This document shows positions 58,600 through 64,000 of a stretch of DNA of 64,000 nucleotides, in pieces. The notes below the pieces were generated by a model that was not told where the DNA came from, searched no databases, and worked only from the letters and a program-made list of their open reading frames with translations. The position numbers and the translations under genes were made by a program. The DNA comes from Halobacillus alkaliphilus (GTDB taxonomy: Bacteria > Bacillota > Bacilli > Bacillales > Halobacillaceae), in contig NZ_FOOG01000013.1 of the NCBI RefSeq assembly GCF_900113125.1, forward strand, positions 15,396 to 79,395, written 5' to 3'. The first letter of the stretch is position 1; every line of letters begins with the position of its first letter.

Positions 58600-58777
58600 G
58601 TTGTGCCAACACCTCCTATAGACGTACAAATCACTAGATTAAATGTAGCATAAAACCATTTTAGCATCAAGAATATTTAAACTCTCGAATGGCCTCGTCC
58701 TAGAGGTGATCGTCCAAGTCTTTGCAGAATAGACCATTTAAAGCGTGGAAGGATAAGTTGAAGGTTTATTAAAGAAA

Positions 58778-58818
58778 TTGATTGTTTTTGATAATTTTTG
58801 ATCGTTTTTGCTTGATTT
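58778..58818 (+). promoter_or_regulatory. Tandem TTTTTGAT-like repeats upstream of fruR
   Basis: Four to five phased copies of a TTGAT/TTTTTGAT motif in 40 bases, about 60-95 bases before fruR. DeoR-type repressors often bind such repeated half-sites, so FruR autoregulation is a fair guess. Confidence 0.45.
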
Positions 58819-58871
58819 ATGTAAGGGTTTTCTTTATTATAGGTATTGAGATAAAGAAAGGAGAGGTGCCT

Positions 58872-59621
58872 ATGCTGACTCCAGAACGACATCAGATCAT
58901 TTTGGAAACCGTCAAAAAATATCATACGGCTAAAATTAAAGATCTGGTGCGATCAACAGGGGCTTCGGAATCCACGATCCGACGTGACTTAGATCAATTA
59001 GAGCAGGAAGGTCTACTTCGCAGGGTCCATGGTGGAGCTTCTCTAAGAGCTTCAGCGAGCGACGAGCCAAGCATGGGGGAAAAAATCACAAAGTACCATA
59101 AAGAAAAAAATGCTATTGCCAGCTATGCTGCATCACTCGTCAGAGATGGTGATTGTATTTATCTCGATGCAGGCTCCACAACCTACGAAATGATTTCTCA
59201 TTTATATGGGAAGGACATTACAGTAGTCACAAATGGGCTCGATCAACTCGATAAACTCACTGAGTATCAAATCAAAACATATGTAGTTGGCGGTTATGTA
59301 AAGCATCGGACAAGAGCCGTCATTGGCACAGTGGCCATGCAAAACCTTCAACAATACCGATTTGACCAGTGCTTTATGGGGACCAACGGTATTTCCTTAA
59401 GAGAAGGTTTTTCTACACCAGACCCTGAAGAAGCTGCGATTAAAAGCACAGCTTTATCTTTATCTCAGGAACGCTATATTTTAGCTGACCATTCCAAGTT
59501 TGAAGAAATATCCTTCGGAAAATTTGCCAATCTCGATGAGGCTTACATTGTGACAAATTATGAAGGACTGTACTTAAACGATTACAAAGAAAAAACTAAT
59601 ATAAAGGTTGTGACCTCATGA
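58872..59621 (+). CDS. fruR: DeoR-family fructose operon repressor FruR
   Basis: A 249-residue DeoR regulator: N-terminal helix-turn-helix with TPERHQIILETVKKY and STIRRDLDQLEQEG (near 33-46), then a sugar-phosphate-binding domain with DAGSTTYEMISHLYG and FMGTNGIS. In this family fructose 1-phosphate (made by FruA) releases the repressor. GAAAGGAGAGG ribosome site 6 bases before the ATG at 58872. First gene of fruRKA. Confidence 0.93.
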   Translation: MLTPERHQIILETVKKYHTAKIKDLVRSTGASESTIRRDLDQLEQEGLLRRVHGGASLRASASDEPSMGEKITKYHKEKNAIASYAASLVRDGDCIYLDAGSTTYEMISHLYGKDITVVTNGLDQLDKLTEYQIKTYVVGGYVKHRTRAVIGTVAMQNLQQYRFDQCFMGTNGISLREGFSTPDPEEAAIKSTALSLSQERYILADHSKFEEISFGKFANLDEAYIVTNYEGLYLNDYKEKTNIKVVTS

Positions 59622-60571
59622 TTTACACGTGCACACTGAATCCGTCCATTGATTATGTAATGAATGTGGACGAATTCAAGCCGGGAGACCTGAACCGTGC
59701 AAGCCAAACGTTTTTCTATCCTGGCGGGAAAGGTATTAACGTTTCCCGAGTAATGGCAAGACTAGGAGTTAAAACGATTGCTCTTGGTTTTACAGGCGGA
59801 TTTACAGGTGAATTTGTTAAAGACTTTTTGAACAAAGAGGAAATTAATCATCAATTTATCGATACCGAGCAAAATACAAGAGTGAATGTAAAGTTAAAAA
59901 GTCAGCAAGAATCGGAGATCAACGGTCCTGGCCCCATACTTTCCTCTAAGCATCAGGAAGAGCTTATGGAGCAAATTCGAACGTTGACTAGTGAGGACAC
60001 CTTGATACTTGCAGGGAGTGTGCCTTCTTCTTTACCAGGAGATTTTTATATAACCATCGCAGATATGTGCAGTAAGAATGGCACTAAATTAGCTGTCGAT
60101 ACATCTGGAAAAGCATTAAAGGAGTTGGTCGGCCGTCCTATCTATTTGCTTAAACCGAACCACCATGAATTGGGTGAATTATTTAATGTAACCATTGATT
60201 CTATGGAAAAGGCTGCGCATTATGGGCAAAAGCTTGCAGACCAAGGTGTTCAACACGTGATTGTCTCCATGGGCGGTGATGGTGCTGTATATATAGGCAC
60301 TGACCAGCAGTTCTACTCCAACGTTCCTAAAGGCCAGCTGAAAAATTCAGTCGGCGCAGGTGACTCTGTAGTTTCCGGTTTTCTTGCATCCATGGCACAA
60401 GGAAAATCGACTGAAGAGGCTTTCCGCATTGGTGTTGCTTCAGGGAGTGCTACCGCCTTTCAAGATGACTTATGTACTGCCGAAGATGTAGAGGAGCTTT
60501 TGGATGAAGTTAAGATTTCTTCATTAATTATAGGAGGGAAACCTAATGAAAATCACAGAATTATTGACTAA
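59618..60571 (+). CDS. fruK: 1-phosphofructokinase FruK
   Basis: A 317-residue PfkB-family kinase that converts fructose 1-phosphate to fructose 1,6-bisphosphate. N-terminal TCTLNPSIDYVMNV, sugar-binding GGKGINVSRVM (near 38), and the catalytic signature NSVGAGDSVVSGFL (near 247-260). Overlaps fruR by 4 bases and runs 26 bases into fruA, so its tail is a little longer than usual (about 303 residues in Bacillus). Confidence 0.95.
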   Translation: MIYTCTLNPSIDYVMNVDEFKPGDLNRASQTFFYPGGKGINVSRVMARLGVKTIALGFTGGFTGEFVKDFLNKEEINHQFIDTEQNTRVNVKLKSQQESEINGPGPILSSKHQEELMEQIRTLTSEDTLILAGSVPSSLPGDFYITIADMCSKNGTKLAVDTSGKALKELVGRPIYLLKPNHHELGELFNVTIDSMEKAAHYGQKLADQGVQHVIVSMGGDGAVYIGTDQQFYSNVPKGQLKNSVGAGDSVVSGFLASMAQGKSTEEAFRIGVASGSATAFQDDLCTAEDVEELLDEVKISSLIIGGKPNENHRIID

Positions 60572-62429
60572 AGAAACGATTCTGTTAAACATGACCGCTT
60601 CTTCTAAACCGGAAGCGATCGATGAACTCATTGGAAAACTGGATAAAGCCGGTAAATTAAATGATCGTGATGAGTTCAAACAAGCCATTCAGGCTCGTGA
60701 AGATCAAAGTACTACGGGTATCGGAGAAGGAATCGCCATCCCCCATGCAAAAACTGGCTCTGTGAAAGATCCAGCTATCGCATTTGGACGATCTCAAGAA
60801 GGATTGGATTACGAATCGCTGGATGGCCAGCCGACCAATTTATTTTTCATGATTGCTGCTTCTGAAGGAGCTAATAATGCTCACCTGGAAACATTATCAC
60901 GTCTATCTTCATTTTTGATGGATACTAATTTCCGTTCTAAGTTGGAGCAAGCAAAAACCGAAGACGATGTGATAGAAGCCATTAACGCAAAAGAAGCTGA
61001 AGAAGACGGCGACGAGGAAGCCGAAGAAAGTACTTCAGCTGGAAAAGTCTTAGCGGTTACCGCATGTCCTACAGGAATTGCGCACACCTATATGGCAGCT
61101 GACAAATTGAAAGCAACTGCAAAGGAAATGGGCGTAAATATTAAAGTGCAGACTAATGGTTCCGGTGGAGTTAAAAACCGTCTGACCAAAGAAGATATTG
61201 CTGAAGCTGATGCAATTATCGTAGCTGCTGATACAAAAGTTGAAATGGAACACTTCCATGGCAAACCTGTTATCGAAGTACCAGTAGCTAAAGCCATTCA
61301 CGAACCAAAAGAATTAATAAACAAAGCGGTCAACAAGGACGCTCCTATCTATCAGGGCGGTGGAAAAAACCAATCTGAAGAATCATCGGAGAAAGGACAG
61401 CGTTCTGGTATTTATAAACACTTAATGAACGGTGTTTCCAACATGCTTCCGTTTGTTGTCGGAGGTGGTATTTTAATAGCCATTTCCTTCTTCTGGGGAA
61501 TTGAATCCGAAAACGAATTTGCACAAATGCTGAGTACTATTGGCGGTGGAAATGCCTTCTTCCTGCTTGTACCAGTACTGGCTGGTTTCATTGCTTCTAG
61601 TATTGCAGATCGTCCAGGTTTTGCTCCTGGTATGGTCGGTGGTTTGATTGCGATTACGCAAACATCTGCTGAAGGTGCAGGAAATGGATCTGGTTTCTTA
61701 GGTGGCTTAATTGCTGGTTTCTTAGCAGGTTATTTAACCTTACTCGTTAAGAAGCTGCTCGAAGGACTACCAGCTGTTTTAGATGGTTTAAAAACCGTAC
61801 TCTTTTACCCGGTACTAGCTATTTTTGGAACAGGTATGATCATGTTGCTTATCAACCCAGCTCTAACAGGAGTTTATACTTGGTTGTTTGATCTTCTTGA
61901 TAGTATGAGCGGAACCAACTTAGCTCTGCTCGGAATAATTGTAGGAGGCATGATGGCTGTAGATATGGGCGGTCCAGTCAACAAGGCAGCTTATACGTTC
62001 GGGATCGCTGCACTTGAAGCCAATAATTACACCTTCATCGCTGCAGCTATGGCCGGTGGAATGGTGCCGCCACTAGCAATGGGACTTGCTACAACTTTCT
62101 TTAAAAATAAATTCACAAAACAAGAACGCGAAACTGGAAAAGCAGCTTATCCGCTGGGAGCCTTCTTTATTACAGAAGGAGCTATTCCATTTGCAGCAGC
62201 TGACCCAGCACGTGTTATTCCGTCCATGGTTGCCGGAAGTGCGTTAGCTGGAATGCTCACTATGCTGTTTGGAATTGGTCTTCGCGCTCCACACGGCGGT
62301 GTGATCGTAGCTCCTCTAGTTGAAGGCGGAATTACTCAAATCCTTCTTTATCTAGTAGCTATTGCTGCTGGCTCTATTCTAGGAGCAATTGTGGTTGGAT
62401 TCTTGAAAAAAGACATCCAAAAGGCTTAA
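60546..62429 (+). CDS. fruA: Fructose PTS transporter EIIABC FruA
   Basis: A 627-residue PTS permease. EIIA domain (1-145) with His in GIAIPHAKTG, EIIB (about 165-265) with Cys in AVTACPTGIAHTYMA, and the membrane EIIC (about 290-627) with the typical GGPVNKAAYTFG. Imports fructose as fructose 1-phosphate. Ribosome site AGGAGG lies within the end of fruK. Feeds FruK and the FruR signal. Confidence 0.97.
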   Translation: MKITELLTKETILLNMTASSKPEAIDELIGKLDKAGKLNDRDEFKQAIQAREDQSTTGIGEGIAIPHAKTGSVKDPAIAFGRSQEGLDYESLDGQPTNLFFMIAASEGANNAHLETLSRLSSFLMDTNFRSKLEQAKTEDDVIEAINAKEAEEDGDEEAEESTSAGKVLAVTACPTGIAHTYMAADKLKATAKEMGVNIKVQTNGSGGVKNRLTKEDIAEADAIIVAADTKVEMEHFHGKPVIEVPVAKAIHEPKELINKAVNKDAPIYQGGGKNQSEESSEKGQRSGIYKHLMNGVSNMLPFVVGGGILIAISFFWGIESENEFAQMLSTIGGGNAFFLLVPVLAGFIASSIADRPGFAPGMVGGLIAITQTSAEGAGNGSGFLGGLIAGFLAGYLTLLVKKLLEGLPAVLDGLKTVLFYPVLAIFGTGMIMLLINPALTGVYTWLFDLLDSMSGTNLALLGIIVGGMMAVDMGGPVNKAAYTFGIAALEANNYTFIAAAMAGGMVPPLAMGLATTFFKNKFTKQERETGKAAYPLGAFFITEGAIPFAAADPARVIPSMVAGSALAGMLTMLFGIGLRAPHGGVIVAPLVEGGITQILLYLVAIAAGSILGAIVVGFLKKDIQKA

Positions 62430-62454
62430 AATGATAAAGTTAGGGTACTCAAAA

Positions 62455-62460
62455 TATAAT
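62455..62460 (+). promoter_or_regulatory. Possible internal -10 before ptsH
   Basis: A TATAAT in the 53-base gap between fruA and ptsH, 22 bases before the ATG. The -35 is weak. No terminator separates the genes, so ptsHI may come from read-through as well as an internal promoter. Confidence 0.35.
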
Positions 62461-62482
62461 ACATTTTTAAGGAGGAACAAAA

Positions 62483-62749
62483 ATGGTAGAGAAAACATTT
62501 AAAATTACATCCTCAGACGGTGTACACGCACGACCTGCCACAGTACTTGTTCAAAATGCCGGCAAGTATGAATCAGAAATCAATCTTCATTACAAAGAAA
62601 AGGCTGTTAACTTAAAATCCATTATGGGAATTATGAGTCTTGGTATTCCAGCAGGCGCTGAAGTTAAAATTACTGCAGAGGGCAGTGATGAACAAGAGGC
62701 TGTAGACCACATGGCATCTACAATGAAGAATGAAGGGCTGGGGGAATAA
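62483..62749 (+). CDS. ptsH: Phosphocarrier protein HPr
   Basis: An 88-residue HPr. His15 in GVHARPA is phosphorylated by EI; Ser46 in LKSIMGI is the HPr-kinase site used for CcpA signalling in Firmicutes. AAGGAGG site upstream. Three bases before ptsI. HPr here would serve FruA, DhaM and GlpK. Confidence 0.98.
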   Translation: MVEKTFKITSSDGVHARPATVLVQNAGKYESEINLHYKEKAVNLKSIMGIMSLGIPAGAEVKITAEGSDEQEAVDHMASTMKNEGLGE

Positions 62750-62752
62750 CCC

Positions 62753-64000
62753 ATGACAAACCTTCAAGGAATTGCAGCTTCCAGCGGTATCGCTATTGCT
62801 AAAGTGTACCGTCTGGAAGCTCCAGACCTTTCTTACAGTAAAAAAGATATAGAGCAACCAGAACAAGAGATCAAACGCCTGCATGATGCTCTAGATGTTT
62901 CAAAGTCAGAACTTGAAAAAATTAAAGAACATACTAAAAACACGCTGGGGGATGAGCACGCTGAGATTTTCTCTGCTCATTTGCTTGTACTTTCAGACCC
63001 AGAGTTGATTAAACCAATCGAAGATAAAATAAAAGCAGAGAATGTGAACGCTGAAGCTGGTTTAGATGAAACAGCCAATATGTTTATCGACATGTTTAAG
63101 AACATGGACAATGAATATATGCGGGAACGCGCTGCTGACATCCATGATGTTACTAAACGTGTTATGGCGCATCTCTTAAATGTAACGTTCCCTGACCCTG
63201 CCTTGATTAACGAAGAAGTAGTTATTGTAGCTGACGATCTTACACCTTCTGATACTGCTCAGTTGAACAAACAGTATGTTAAAGGGTTTACCACGGATAT
63301 CGGCGGACGTACTTCTCATTCGGCAATCATGGCTCGTTCTCTGGAAATTCCTGCAGTTGTCGGTACGAAAGATGTTACCTCTAAAGCACCTAAGGATTCG
63401 ATGATTATTGTTGATGGAATTAATGGCGATGTAATTATCGAACCTACCGAAGATCAAGTAAATGAATATAAGCAGAAACAAGAAGATTTTGAACAGAAAA
63501 AGAAAGAATGGGCTAAGCTGAAAGACGAGCCTACAGTGACTTCTGAAGGAGACCATGTTGAGCTTGCTGCTAATATTGGCACCCCTCAGGATGTTGATGG
63601 TGTTCTTAATAATGGCGGCGAAGGCGTAGGTCTTTACCGTACAGAATTCCTTTATATGGGTAAAAGTCAGCTTCCAACTGAGGAAGAACAATTTGATTCC
63701 TACTCTACCGTATTGAAACAAATGGGTGATAAGCCGGTAGTTGTGAGAACACTGGACATCGGTGGAGACAAAGAACTCGATTATCTGGATCTTCCTGATG
63801 AAATGAACCCGTTCCTTGGTTACCGTGCTATCCGTTTGTGTCTGGAACGTGATGACATTTTCCGTGTACAGCTGCGCGCTCTTTTACGTGCCAGTGTCCA
63901 TGGAAATTTAAAAATCATGTTCCCAATGATTGCAACGCTTGAAGAATTCCGTCAGGCAAAAGCCATCCTTGACGAAGAGAAAGAAAAATTAATTAACGAA
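62753..64000 (+). CDS. ptsI: PTS enzyme I (partial, N-terminal 416 residues)
   Basis: The open frame starts at 62753 and runs past the right edge. Enzyme I takes phosphate from phosphoenolpyruvate and gives it to HPr. The phosphorylated His189 is in [15 protein letters not shown]. Also visible: the N-terminal [15 protein letters not shown] and the start of the PEP-binding barrel with [14 protein letters not shown] and [14 protein letters not shown]. Directly after ptsH (3-base gap). Confidence 0.97.
   Translation, partial: MTNLQGIAASSGIAIAKVYRLEAPDLSYSKKDIEQPEQEIKRLHDALDVSKSELEKIKEHTKNTLGDEHAEIFSAHLLVLSDPELIKPIEDKIKAENVNAEAGLDETANMFIDMFKNMDNEYMRERAADIHDVTKRVMAHLLNVTFPDPALINEEVVIVADDLTPSDTAQLNKQYVKGFTTDIGGRTSHSAIMARSLEIPAVVGTKDVTSKAPKDSMIIVDGINGDVIIEPTEDQVNEYKQKQEDFEQKKKEWAKLKDEPTVTSEGDHVELAANIGTPQDVDGVLNNGGEGVGLYRTEFLYMGKSQLPTEEEQFDSYSTVLKQMGDKPVVVRTLDIGGDKELDYLDLPDEMNPFLGYRAIRLCLERDDIFRVQLRALLRASVHGNLKIMFPMIATLEEFRQAKAILDEEKEKLINE

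Noticed and set aside
58677-58925. 82-codon frame on the minus strand over the fruR promoter
   Set aside because: It overlaps the start of fruR and the repeat-rich promoter; no ribosome site.
63176-63721. 181-codon minus-strand frame inside ptsI
   Set aside because: Antisense shadow of a strongly conserved gene; its product has no recognisable pattern.

Overview
The window looks like chromosome of a spore-forming, low-GC member of the Bacillaceae, most plausibly a halotolerant or halophilic genus such as Halobacillus. Three things point there. The gene order from sufU through metQPN, yusD-yusE-yusF, gcvH, yusI and fadNAE to a fadM-like proline dehydrogenase follows the B. subtilis yur/yus region. 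There are several sporulation genes (SspL, an alpha/beta-type SASP, CotF-type coat proteins, YfhD). Many proteins are rich in Asp and Glu, and a glycine-betaine-type binding protein is present. No rRNA, tRNA, prophage, insertion sequence or CRISPR array was seen; the one stable RNA gene found is tmRNA.

Layout. 1-3536: suf Fe-S assembly operon (sufC-D-S-U, minus strand, entering sufU at the edge). 3773-7622: a small gene with no good ATG, yurZ, and metNPQ behind two complete promoter/S-box/terminator units in series. 7691-10169: thioredoxin-like proteins, yusD/E/F, gcvH, yusI. 10308-15741: fadN-fadA-fadE with a FadR operator. 16071-19327: proline dehydrogenase, two coat genes, copper chaperone, paired crcB genes. 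19445-21536: a compact four-gene operon with a CarH-like cobalamin domain and a PAS/STAS protein, a candidate light or cobalamin sensor. 22100-26385: a VLRF1-like release-factor homologue and the MoxR/DUF58/DUF4129 operon. 26504-33543: osmolyte-binding lipoprotein, YfhD, MFS/TrmB pair, hydrolase, kinase-like protein and spore proteins. 33560-39378: HpaB-type monooxygenase, glyoxylate shunt (aceB-aceA), a zinc-ribbon microprotein and an aldo/keto reductase. 39536-45505: phosphatase, a nested inverted-repeat element, ilvD, murB, an SDR, a decayed oxidoreductase remnant and ypjP. 45707-48190: a coat gene and a YqcI/YcgG-family protein followed by an arginine-deiminase-fold hydrolase. 48268-52882: glpF-glpK-dhaK-dhaL-dhaM with a cre site and a GlpP-type leader. 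53100-58599: tmRNA, smpB, a GNAT protein, rnr, est, secG. 58872-64000: fruR-fruK-fruA-ptsH-ptsI (ptsI runs off the edge).

How parts fit together. tmRNA, SmpB and RNase R form the ribosome-rescue set. The fad operon feeds acetyl-CoA to the glyoxylate shunt. The PTS proteins HPr and EI at the right edge would phosphorylate FruA and, through DhaM, drive dihydroxyacetone phosphorylation. The most interesting candidates for new biology are the B12/STAS operon (19445-21536), the YqcI/YcgG plus deiminase-fold pair (46452-48190), the doubled SAM riboswitch before metN, and the nested repeat at 40179-40681. All family names come from reading the protein sequences; no database search was possible.
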